64,000 nucleotides of DNA from contig OX393564.1 in the NCBI GenBank assembly GCA_947652115.1, positions 2,900,621-2,964,620 on the forward strand, in the 5' to 3' direction. The DNA is from Blastomussa wellsi. Its lineage: Eukaryota > Cnidaria > Anthozoa > Scleractinia > Plerogyridae. Of the stretch, positions 1 to 10,519 are shown piece by piece. A program made the translations under genes and the position numbers. Numbering within the stretch: position 1 is the stretch's first letter; each line of letters starts with the position of its first letter. The notes beneath the pieces were generated by a model. That model saw nothing but the letters and a program-made list of their open reading frames with translations, had not been told where the DNA came from and did no database searches.

Positions 1-317
1 AATGCATCAAAAACAGTGGTAACCCTAAAGTTATTATTAATCACAAACCAGGATATATAATTGTGTGAGACTATTTCATTAAAGTTAACTACTGTTACAT
101 TTGTTGATGTGTCGTTTTGACAGAAATAATGCAGTGACATTAGGAAAAATCCTAAGTAACAACGATTTCCACCTCGCCATCACATCTAGTCTTTATGCAC
201 ATAATAGCTATTTTAAATTTATTCAATTCTAGTTAATTGTTACCTTCATTACTATGTACACTGGGATATTTTTCAATATTTTATAATAAGCTTAATATAC
301 TCATTTACTGCATTTGT

Positions 318-625
318 GGAGGCAGCGTGGCCGAGTGGTTAGGGCGCCAGACTTGAAATCCGGAGGTCACGGGTTCAAGTCCCGCTCTGACCACTTAGCT
401 GGAGTTGTTTCTTGGTGGACCCTAGTTCAACTCCTCGGTCATGCTTGTATATAGCCAACTGGTCCGCCTCCCGCCAGTTGGGATTTTCAAGCTTGTTATG
501 TTTATTTGAAATATTTGTTTCCCTCAGTTTGAGTGGCATGTCTGAGAATTAGCTTGATGTAGCTAAGTGCATGACCACTATAATCATTCATTTGACATTT
601 GACATTTGACATTTGACATTTCCCA
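318..625 (+). mobile_element. tRNA-derived SINE, full copy
   Basis: The head carries a pol III A box (TGGCCGAGTGGTT) and B box (GGTTCAAGTCC), then a body of about 190 bp and a tail of repeated TTTGACA-like units. Other copies in this window share the body: 44421-44672, and a split copy at 37134-38760. The tRNA-like part pairs poorly in the acceptor stem and lacks a serine/leucine-type long variable arm, so it is a SINE head and not a working tRNA gene. It sits just upstream of an ACAP exon, in an intron. Confidence 0.8.
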
Positions 626-646
626 CAAAATTAACGTTTTTTTCAG

Positions 647-1775
647 TCCAATTCTCTTGTTCTTGAAACGAGGAGGCAATCAGCATGCAGTTGATGAGAA
701 TGGAGAGGTGAGGTGAAAGACATTGACGGTAATTGAAATGTAATTTCCAGGATTTTATTTCTGGCAAAATCTCTCATATAGCCTGCCTATTTCATCATTA
801 AATTGTTCTTTCTATGGGAGTATTATCCTCAGGGAGTGGTGGGGAGGAGTGACTATAGGATTAATGATATGGCCCTGTGAAAAAATCGAAGGTGACGGTT
901 TAAATACTCTAATTGTGAGTTTTCAAAGAAGCCGCAAAAAAGATTGACCCAGAAACAGAACCCCCAAAATAATTGCAAAAAGCAGCTACAGTGTACGTAA
1001 TTCCAAAAAAATAATGAAAACTGGCAATCTCAAGTCTTGTCAGACCTCTAAGAGATAAAACTTAATAATCTTCTACGTTTTTAATTTTGTCTTGCAATTG
1101 ACTGTTCAAGAAGCACCTTGGTCAATTTTATGGGGCAAGTCTGTGTAAGGGTGAGAGTGTAAAACCACCAGAGACTCCCTAAGTCTGTGGAGATAAGCAT
1201 GTGACATGATGACATCTACATCTGTACCGCCGGCTGTTGTACAAGTACATACTTTAGGTTGTACCAAGACATTTTAGTTAATTATGTTGACTGTTTTTCA
1301 GGACCCTCTCATCATTGCCTTAAAACAAACCAATGCAGACATAGTCACCCTGTAAGTATAGTTTTTCTATTCAGTTGTATTATTCATAATTAAACTAATC
1401 TGCAACAAGGCTACTAACCACACCACCCCTCATTTATGCTATTCTCCTGTGGTTGCCAGGGATTTCAAAATGTTTTGGAGTAGGTGTCATAGACTGGTAG
1501 AGTAGGAGGCTATTATAAGTGAGCTTTTTGGCCACAAGCTGATTGCTACCGTATGACCAGAGAAGCCGGCGGTGTAATAGTCAAGTAGCCAGTGGAACTC
1601 CGGCACATGCCGCCTTGTTTTGAAATCCCTGGGTTGCTATAAAATAACTTACATGCATTTCAATGGTAATTGTTATTTGAACTGTGCAGGTTAAGATTGG
1701 CGAGATTGAATGAAGAAATGAGAGAAGATAATGAGGTTATCCAAGGTGAGAATGGGATAAAGTATTGTTAAATTA

Positions 1776-1842
<67 letters not shown>

Positions 1843-2665
1843 TTTAAAGAGGGATCCCAACTCTCAAAATTAACAATGTATCAAATAAGTAATCATGTAA
1901 ATAATAAGTAAAAAAAGCTCACAGTGGGAAATTGTAAAATATCTAAAACACGAAATTTAAAACAGAAGATAATAAAATAGATAGATGACATACGAAGCGA
2001 ACCTATTAAGATTTAAAATGTTTAAGCAATGAAATTTTAAAAGCACATAAGGTAGACATCTCGTGTCTTTGGAAGGGAATTCCAGTCTGTCAATGCACAA
2101 TTAAAGGATCTGAGTAGACCCCAGACTCATTTATCATTTAACAGACTCTTATCATTGTACTTAAGCAATGGAGAATTTTTCTGTGTTTGTATAGCCTGAA
2201 CCTAAACAGGAGAGGGGCTGGGAGAATTTGAGACAGTTACGCACACCCACACAGTCTATAGGGTTTCCATAACTTTCCAACCCCCCTGAGTTTGTTTAGG
2301 TGAGGCTATACAAACACGCAAAAAGTCTTCTGTTGCTTTATAAAATATTTCTCAAAACTGTGTGAATCTTAAAATTCATAACTGTCTTACATACTCTCAT
2401 CTCAACTCTCCTGTTGACCAATGAGATCGTACATCACATCTCAGTTATTTTATAAAGGAAACATAACAAAATATGATGGTGTCGGAGTGTTATGATTAAT
2501 TTTCATTTTTGTCGTACAAATGCAATTATACTTAATAATTCTATTTCAGGTGACGTCACATTCAACGATGTATTTAGAGACTTTTCAAACATGGCCTCAA
2601 AAGATCCTGACCGGCTAAAAAGGAAATTTGATTCCCAAAATCCAGACAGGCAAACACAATTATGA
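647..2665 (+). CDS. ACAP-type ArfGAP, C-terminal end (last four exons)
   Basis: Four exons, 647-707, 1302-1351, 1690-1745 and 2550-2665 (TGA at 2663-2665), have GT-AG borders and join in frame. They encode an ankyrin-repeat end (FLKRGGNQHAVDENGEDPL, then ALKQTNADIVTLLRLARLNE) and a tail with DVFRDFSNMASKDPDRL. This matches the C-terminus of ACAP2/ACAP3 (ArfGAP with coiled coil, ankyrin repeats and PH domain), which stimulates GTP hydrolysis on Arf6 at endosomal membranes. The BAR, PH and ArfGAP parts should lie left of the window. I cannot tell ACAP1, 2 and 3 apart from this piece. The last intron holds an AAT microsatellite. Confidence 0.85.
1454..1634. mobile_element. short TIR element (MITE-like)
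   Basis: Ends are inverted: TTGCCAGGGATTTCAAAATG on the left and TTTTGAAATCCCTGGGTTG on the right. It lies in an intron of the ACAP gene and has no open frame. The longer element at 4751-5457 shares the end motif. Confidence 0.6.
1774..1841. repeat. (AAT)n microsatellite
   Basis: An uninterrupted run of AAT triplets, about 22 units, in the last intron of the ACAP gene. Confidence 0.95.
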
Positions 2666-3157
2666 CAATGTCAAAGCACATGTCAATGAGTTTCACAACA
2701 AGTAGCTGGCAGGTAATTGTAAGGATCAAAACATGTTGACTGCATAAAAGAGGGAAAAAAACTTACCGGTACCTCCAAGCAGTGTGCTGTGGAACTTTTA
2801 GTCAGTAGTCTAGCATTGCAGTAACGCAGTGCTCGAAATTAACGGTTGCCTAAACCTCTGTTCAGGCAAACAGTTTTGTTGAAAAATATAGGGCCGGTTG
2901 CCCGAGATTGTCCTGAATTTGCCATAAGGACAACCTGGATTTTTTTTGCTAATTTTGAGCACTGGAAATGTGGTTTTAATTTGCAGATAGGAGTCCTCTT
3001 TGTACTCAGCATTAACTTTTCATTCCATAGTAGATCAAATTTAACAAGAAATACTGTAGCCTTGATTTGTATACAGTCATAAACAATGAGGTTGTTAATA
3101 ATATCAGACTGCAATATTGACTGAATTTTATGCAACAGAATATTTTAGATATTATAT

Positions 3158-3374
3158 TAAAGGAGCTACATCATTACATTTTGAGTCCTTTTTTGTGACG
3201 TACCAAAATACCTTTAAGAGGTAGGAACCTCAAAATAATACTTTAAGGAAGATAAACACCAAAGAGGTGATGCTAAACCAAAAAGGACCAAGGATGGTTA
3301 AAGATGGAGAGGATTGAGACAGATTGCAAATGATTATTTGATTGTTAATCCTCATGCATGCAGTTGCTCCCTTC
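3158..3374. mobile_element. MITE-like element, family with the 33956-34194 copy
   Basis: Begins TTAAAGGAGCTACATC and ends near a complementary GCTCCCTT. The interior shares ACCAAAGAGGTGATGCTAAA and AAACCAAAAAGGA with the copy at 33956-34194. A diverged, inverted relative starts near 43784. Confidence 0.6.
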
Positions 3375-3939
3375 CTTAGCTAACACGTTCAGTGGGAAAA
3401 AAGAATATTATAAGAATTTTTCATGCATTTTTTTAAAAGAAACACTTTCAAAATTGTTTTCCTTATTTGTTATTTTTTTTACGAAATAGGTTCCTTAATT
3501 GTTCATAAAGCAGCAACGACGGAACTGCTTTAGCCCAGTAAATTGAGATTCCAAAAAATTAATGTTGGTACTGTAGTGAGGTATTTTTTATTGGACAGAA
3601 TATATTCTATTGAAGGGATTTATCCTCATTGGATGAGAACAAGTTAAGAAGGCGACTTACATCATTCTGCAGGTTGCTTTTGACAATTGGATTTATGGCA
3701 AGGGCAGTGAAGGCAGCTTGGAAATTATCTTATGAATTTTATTGGAAGCAGGATGAAAAAATATCTTGTAAATAATTCAGACAATGTTGTACAGACTAGA
3801 AAATTTGATTGTTTCCTGAATTCATAAATGTTTGCCCTCCTGCTTATTATCTGTGACATGATGTGTTTTTACATCCTCTGACTTAGTATTATTTGCAGTT
3901 GCCATGATCAGCAATCTGACCAGCCCCTGGGACAGTTTT

Positions 3940-4172
3940 AGGCTGTGTTCACACTTGGTGCCTAGGCTCAGTGCCAGATTACAATCGCTTGCTGGGCACT
4001 AATGTGAACACACTTTTTTTCAAGTACTCACCACAGGATTTGGGCACAGTAGCCATGCCCGAGCCAATGTCGAGTGCTTTGATTTCCAGTGTCTGAACAT
4101 GGCTGCTGCACTATAATATTTTATTCTGGTGCTCAGGTACCAGTGCTTTGGTACCAAGTGTGAACACAGCCT
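3940..4172. mobile_element. MITE-like TIR element
   Basis: Near-perfect terminal inverted repeats: AGGCTGTGTTCACACTTGGT at the left and ACCAAGTGTGAACACAGCCT at the right. About 233 bp, no coding capacity. Confidence 0.8.
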
Positions 4173-4750
4173 TTTAAACCACATGTACATGCAGTGTAAC
4201 TAATATATTACAAAAAGTGATACACAAATATTTGTTTCCATTTCTGCATGTAAATATAGGGCAGGCACTTATTAGTAATACGTTTCTTTTTAGTAAAATA
4301 ATGGTTTGAACCTGGAGTATCTGACAGTAGTTTGCATAGAGTGATTGTCCAGGTGGAAGAATTTAAGTGATCAGTGACTGACAACAGTTCTTTCAGACCT
4401 ATCCCACCTGGCTGATCACACTGTATAAATGCACAAGGTAGTTAGCACGGATAAAATAATCTCTGGTCGACAGCTGGAATTAGGCAAGTTCAGGAACATC
4501 ATGAATCTTATTTTAAGAAGAGATAGCTATAAATTCTTGTACATAAAGGAAATAATGTTAATGCTTCTGTTCTTGTGCATGAACCACAAGCTCAATATTT
4601 CCCTAACTAGCTTATAATAATTTATTAGGATACAAATAATAATTGTCATTAAAATGTTACTGTAGTTAGGATATTATTGTACATTTTAGTGTTAACAAGT
4701 TTCACCATCATAATAATAATTATGGTTTGTGCTAGTGTCCTTTTCTGTGT

Positions 4751-5457
4751 TCTGGGGTTTCAAAATGTGTTGGAGTTGGCATCAGCAGCTGAAGGAGTAG
4801 GCACCCATGACAATGGCTTCTTCGGAAACTAAACCTGCTGCAGATAAGCTTTTGCAGAGGAGTGTTCCATTGATGAGTCCTCTAAAAGTTTCAAACCACA
4901 ACTGCATTTAACAAGTCATGTGACCAGAATAGACCAAACTCTAAAACTGAAAAGGCGTATAGTCTTGGTGCACAACTTTTCATATGGAAGTAAGCTTTAT
5001 TCTGAGGTTTTGGAACATTAAATGTGTGGTTTCGGGCTACCTCTAGTTACATGCATGTTATGATACTGACTCCTTGTTTAAAAGCAGGTCCCCTCAGTTG
5101 TGCACAATTCACCATTTTAACATCACATCTAATGCTTCAAAATCTCCTGCAACAAATACCACCTAGATCAACCCCTTAGCAACTGTAGTTAGGAAGGTGG
5201 GACTGCTATTGTCATGAGCTAATTGCTATGACCAGAGTAACCAGCACCACTCTCAGGGTGCGTTCGTTTGGGATGTTCCGAAATAAGAATATATTCCGGA
5301 ATAGCACAAAGCCGGAATTGAAATCCAGGTATTCCAGAATGAGAATAGCTCCCAAACAAATGCTTACTCGCATTATTCCAATTATTCTTATTCCAGATTG
5401 ATCCCAAATGAACACACCCTCAGTCTGGTAGATACTGACTTGTTCTGAAACCCCTGG
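4751..5457. mobile_element. longer TIR element, host of a nested element
   Basis: The left end TGGGGTTTCAAAATGTGTTGG-like sequence and the right end GTTCTGAAACCCCTGGA are inverted and related to the ends of 1454-1634. The interior contains another complete TIR element at 5255-5420, so this copy is older than that one. No transposase frame seen. Confidence 0.45.
5255..5420. mobile_element. nested MITE-like TIR element
   Basis: Ends are AGGGTGCGTTCGTTTGGGAT and ATCCCAAATGAACACACCCT, inverted with three mismatches. The interior also folds on itself (several ATTCC/GGAAT blocks). Sits inside the TIR element 4751-5457. Confidence 0.75.
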
Positions 5458-5725
5458 ATCATCTGGAGTTTGTTTGTCAAATAAAAGAAGTCAAAATCAT
5501 ATTTTCAGTGAAAATTTACAGTGTGTTCATAAATAATAATTTTATTTATGCTAAATATACAAAACATGATTTTAATATCCATTTATTTCAAAAACTAAAG
5601 AACTTTCTACCCACGTCCCTTGTATTGAACGGGTAGCGAATTCCCCCCTAGATTCTGTGACCCCCTTCTTCTTCAACTAAAATTCTAAGTCTTACAACTT
5701 TTTTAAGACGAAAAAGAACAAAAAA

Positions 5726-5800
5726 CTATGCAGGGTCTGAGCGTTGAACCCGGGCCGACGAGGCATACTTAACCACAGTGTCACAGTGCAGTTGGCTACC
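5726..5800 (-). mobile_element. possible tRNA-like SINE remnant
   Basis: Read on the minus strand, a B-box-like GGGTTCAACGCTCAG follows a tRNA-like arm with CTGTGGTTAAG. No second copy was found in the window, so this rests on the tRNA-like pattern alone. Confidence 0.25.
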
Positions 5801-6522
5801 AAACCCCCCTAAATTTAAACTACATATAATGAACAGTACTATAAATTAATATAGAGTTACCCTAACATCAAATGAAAGTTAACCGCAAGCAAAATGGAGT
5901 AAAACTAACCGCAAGCAAACCTAAAATTGAGTGAAACTAACCCCAAGCAAACCGTGCTAACTGCAAGCAAAGTGAAGAAATACCTTACATAACAGTGGTA
6001 ACTGCTCTTGCTGAGTACATGAAGGTGAATATTAATAATGTGGGGTGACTGCTGACAGAATAAAATCATACTGTGGAAGAGGGTCACAGAGTCTACGGGG
6101 GAATTCGTCTCCCGTATTGAACTTGCTAACTAGGCTCAAGTTGCACATAATGTTTTAGAAAACAAATCCACCAGATACAGATCAAAACGAAATAAAATAG
6201 CATGAATCAGAGAAGTTAATAATTTATGGACAGTATAAAGCAGAAACTTTTAATTTGGGTCGGACACTCCTCAACTTTGAGTGATGAACCCGATTTCTAC
6301 ATTGAAAAGAAGAAATGTGACAGTCACTAGAAAGAGCAAATCTTTGACTGAGAGATGTTATAGTCTTAAATCAATCTGTAGGTAGAATGATGAGCTTTGA
6401 AAGAGAAAAGACCATCTGGTTTAAATATTTTTCTGTGATTTTGTTGTTTGATCTGTAAGAGTTGTTCCATGTCTCTGATTGTTGCACATCTCTCATGTGT
6501 CAAGGTTGTTGAGCACTGCAGT

Positions 6523-8098
6523 TTAATTCTCAGTTGGTTTATCTCCCTTCGGTTCTTGACTTTCAGCTGGTTGCACAGGGGTTGAGTCTACAGGTTTTGA
6601 AGGCTATGAAGGTCGGGAATAAAAGAAAATAAAAAAATATCAGTTTGCCATAAGATTCCACTTGAATAATCACAAACATACAATACCTAACCGAGAAAAA
6701 CTCCTGTGTCCCTATTGGTCAAGAGCCATGGTCGATGAGACTATAGACAATGAAAACGGCAGGATGCAATGCATGGCAAATTTCTGAAAACTTGAGAAAC
6801 AACTTTTCCAAAAACGAGAATCTAGTGAGTTAAGAAATGCTTGCAGGGACATTTGAGAGAAAATTTGCCATACATTCATTAGCTTCAAGGGAAAAAAGTG
6901 AGATCATAAAAGCTGTTACATAAGCATGTGATTTCATTTTGATTTTCCATCTAATTCCACTATAATCATGTTTGATGTTACTATATGGTCGACATTATAG
7001 ACCATAGAAATGATACAATAAAATGTCCAAAACTTTGCAGTGAAGCCACTCGCCTATTTGAGTTTTGAACATTTTGTAACAACATTTCTGTGGTTAAGAA
7101 GACGGGAAAATTTGGTTGTTTTTTTTTTATTACAACTCTCCCATCTGCCAGCCTACCTGTTTTTCACTATCTTTACCACGCCCGGCCCAAAAAGGTCTAA
7201 CCCAGTGTGGCTTGCCAAATGGGGGCCCAGGAGGTCCTCGCCAATAGAACTGGTGTCGACAGTTTGAATATCCAGCTCCGAGGCCTACCCCAAACCCTAA
7301 AGTAACTGGCCAGGCAGCTCCTGGAGAAAAAACAAAAAGCAACAACTTTTAAACAGAAAGTGACAGATATGTGCATAACATTTGTCAACTTGAAGACAGT
7401 GTTATCAATTAATCTTCAATGTATGTACAGTGCATGGGAGAGGAGGGTTCAAGCAGTCTTCTAGAGGTGTGTTAACATAAAACAGTTATTTAATCTTCAA
7501 TTAAATTAAGTTGACCAGCCCGACAAACAGTGTGGGTCATGTTTTGCATCGTGGATTTTTTCAAATGGAGGCTAAGCTACACTTCTAGCTATTTGCATTC
7601 TTTATATTATGTTGTATTCATTTTTTCACTTTTCAGCAGAAATGACGACTTTTCCCAGGCATTTATTGAAACTACTGAATAGGAAAACCTGCATTATTTA
7701 TCCAATATCAGTGGTGTCTTTCCTGGAATTAATAAATTTTAAAAAGTATATGTATATATATATTCATATATAGCACCTTCAACAAAAAAATCCGAACTAG
7801 AGCATATTATTTTTTCTACTAACATACAATTTTATTTGGTGCAAGCATACACCTTAACTTGAGTGTTGTACAAAACTGGGATCTGAGCTTACTTTTGAAA
7901 AACAAAAGTGAAAATAAACCACCAAAAACAGCTCCGCCAACTGAAAATAAACAGAATAAGCGAAATTTAGTATGCATTTTCTAATAGCATATTGAACTGA
8001 TTGCTAATTGTCGAAATACCGGTTTTAAATGTCGTATCCACAAAGCACCGATCCCATTTTCTTCCTATTTCTTCTTCACTGGGCCTCATCGGCGCCAT
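6523..8098 (-). CDS. MICOS10: MICOS complex subunit Mic10
   Basis: Four exons join in frame: 8020-8098 (ATG at 8096-8098), 7893-7940, 7157-7320 and 6523-6603 (TAA at 6523-6525), giving 123 residues. The start EEEIGRKWDRCFVDT matches the conserved Mic10 N-terminus. Two glycine-rich membrane segments follow, GGAVFGGLFSLLFF and a second with GFGVGLGAGYSNC, the hallmark of Mic10. In mitochondria this small inner-membrane protein oligomerises through these glycines and bends membranes at crista junctions. The known human protein is about 78 residues; here an extra tail of about 45 follows, first proline/glycine/tryptophan-rich (YWRGPPGPPFGKPHW), then charged. It is divergent from and adjacent to RPL22. 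Confidence 0.92.
6730..7090. repeat. dispersed repeat shared with 40075-40330
   Basis: The stretch near 7000-7080 (TTTGCAGTGAAGCCACTCGCC) closely matches the reverse-flanked stretch near 40095-40120 (TTTGCAGTTAAACCACTCGCC). Both lie next to GACCATAGAAATGA-like sequence. No coding frame. It is in an intron of MICOS10. Boundaries are approximate. Confidence 0.4.
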
Positions 8099-8214
8099 TT
8101 TGGATCCTCAGTGAGCCTGCAGGGTATTTGCACAGCCGAATCCACGCGCATGCGGATGGTGAAGTACCCCCTGCATTGCCGCATGTGTTCTCTTTCTTTC
8201 TCTCTTGAGCCATC
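8099..8214. promoter_or_regulatory. shared divergent promoter, MICOS10 (-) / RPL22 (+)
   Basis: Only 116 bp separate the two start codons, so both 5' UTRs and the core promoters must lie here or overlap the first exons. On the + strand a pyrimidine tract (TTCTCTTTCTTTCTCTCTT, 8188-8206) stands just before the RPL22 ATG. It looks like the 5' terminal oligopyrimidine (TOP) tract that couples ribosomal-protein mRNA translation to growth signals. No TATA box is evident. Actual start sites are inferred. Confidence 0.75.
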
Positions 8215-10474
8215 ATGCCGGCGGTAAGAATTAGAGGCAACTGTTTTAACATTTTCCCAACATTGAAATACTTAAATTCTGCGTCTAAGGCTGTACAATA
8301 AAAGATAAAGCCCTTGGCTTTCAGAAGTAACGCGTTTTAGAGCAATGTGGCTGCTATTAAACGTATGATTCTCTTGAAACGCCATGATATGTGAAATACA
8401 GCACTTCGCTCTTACGACAGTCGAAATCTTTTTCATTCTATTTTTACCGTGTTGCCTTTAATGGTAAGCTTTTTGGCTAAAGTAAGTCTTGACGACGAAG
8501 AATGTGTAACACAAACGTCTCTGAAAAGCTTGAATTTTTCAAGAATTTAACTTGACTAAAAATCCACTTAGTGCATGAAATGAAGACCTTTTTTCTTGGG
8601 CAATTTAAAACTCGGCACATGGAATAGGAAATGCTATTAAAATACAATGTTAAGTATGGGGTTATGGGTGCTAAACTATAAACTCCTTGGGAGCATTAAC
8701 CATAATAATAGGTTTAAAAATCTCTGCCACTTTTTCAACCAATCAGAAGTAAAGGAAAAACCAATTCCCGTGCTTTCTGTTGGCTGAATGTAATTCGAGT
8801 TTTGATTGGATCTAAAGATTGTATCTGGTCTTTGTGATTGGCCAAAGTAATAACTTTGGTTTTGGTTATACAACACTCAACTGAAACTCACTCTAATGCA
8901 GTGGAGCAATTGTAGAATACATTTCAAATGAAATTTACCTGATCAAAATACTTTGAAGAATGAGGTGTGTAACAGTCTGAACTATTGTTACTTAATAAGA
9001 TGCAAAAAAGTTGTGGGGTATTCTGCAATTAATCATATTTATAACAAAAGTCTTGATTTCGATTGGTTCTGCGCGTGCCTATTTGTCGCGTAATCGGCAT
9101 GTGATCACGTGGGTATCCAACCTAAACAACTTCAAATTAGATACCCATAATTGGACACCTGTGTCATACGCGCATCAGTCACCAACACTTACATGGGTTC
9201 TTTCTTGCTGTTTTCCGACCTTTTGCACAAAAGAGATTCTCAAACACAAAAAAGGTTCACACAGGAGATTCTAGAAGACTTACTAACCTCAAATATTTTG
9301 TTATTGATGCGATTAAGTGGTAATAGGATTTCATGTTGTACAATTCAGGGAGTAATCATGGTCGTAATTTCAAATCGTCCGCACGTTGCTTGCTCCGCTG
9401 ATGTGAATGGGAACTCGGTTTTGCAAATTTTGTCCCAGCAGTAACAAAATTATCAATGCTTAGTTTGAAGTTTTTTGGGGTCTGGTACATGTATGCTTAG
9501 AGTGAACCAGTTCATTCCAACTTGGCCTTCCTTAATTGTGTTACCGGTAGCACGTTACAGTAGTTAGTTCATTTGTTTTTCTCAATTTTTACAGAAAAAA
9601 AAGCAACAGAAGAAAAAGACACAGTTGAAATTCTCTGTGGACTGTACACATCCAGTCGAAGATGGCATTATGGACGTAGCCAACTTTGTAAGTAATTTAC
9701 AGGGTTTGCATGCACCTTGAAAGTCCTTGAATCTCAGAATAAATATTTGTTTACCTGTATGGTAGGCACTCCTGCTACTATGAGCAGCTGAGTAGTCCTT
9801 GAAAATGAAAATGTGTGTTGAAAGTCATTGAACAGTCCTTTAATTTGTAGTTTAAAAAAGTGTTCGAACCCTGAATTTAACTTACTGTTTTTGTTGATGA
9901 TCTAAAGCAAAAATTATTTTTTCTTGTGTGGGCGTTGTCCAATAGCTATTTACTTTTTTTCAAAATGGCAAACACTTTTTTAACCATTTGACATCTTTTT
10001 GCATGTCTGCATGAAAAAGTGGCTGCTTGCATCCACTATATTTTCCAAGTTTAGCGATTATTCTAAAAGTTGAGGCTACAGCTGAACCATTTGGTACCAA
10101 TTTTTTTAAGTTGTCTTGAGGAAAGACATTTGATGGTAGTCTAAATTTATCTTGAGGGCATGTTTCTAATGAAACTGTGGTGCTGCATCGGTGGGAAGTA
10201 AAACAAGATAATTTGGTTTTATCAACTGGGTTGATAATGTGAATTGGCCACCGTAAAGATATTCGAGAGCTGACGTTTTGAGCGATAGCCCTTCGTTACC
10301 AGGCACCAAACAATAGAGTAGCTCCATCTTTCTGTATATAAACTACACACGACCCACAATTCCTCGATTCTCTCCGACAAACGGCTAACGCTTGAAACGT
10401 CAGCTCTCGAATCTCTTTACGGTGACCAATTCACATTATCACCCAGTTGATAAAACCAAATTATATTGTTATAC

Positions 10475-10519
<45 letters not shown>

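Larger units (their letters stand above)
2666..6522. other. gene-free interval between two convergent genes
   Basis: Lies between the ACAP stop codon (+) and the MICOS10 stop codon (-), so both 3' UTRs fall here. No conserved coding block was seen on either strand; the short open frames lack splice support and protein similarity. The recognisable content is the TIR elements listed separately and one tRNA-like patch near 5726-5800. Confidence 0.6.

Noticed and set aside
319..396. Functional serine-type tRNA gene
   Set aside because: A and B boxes are present, but the acceptor stem pairs poorly, the long variable arm is absent, and the sequence continues into a body shared with other SINE copies.
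9011..9444. Coding frames inside RPL22 intron 1
   Set aside because: They overlap a dispersed repeat and lack splice sites or similarity.
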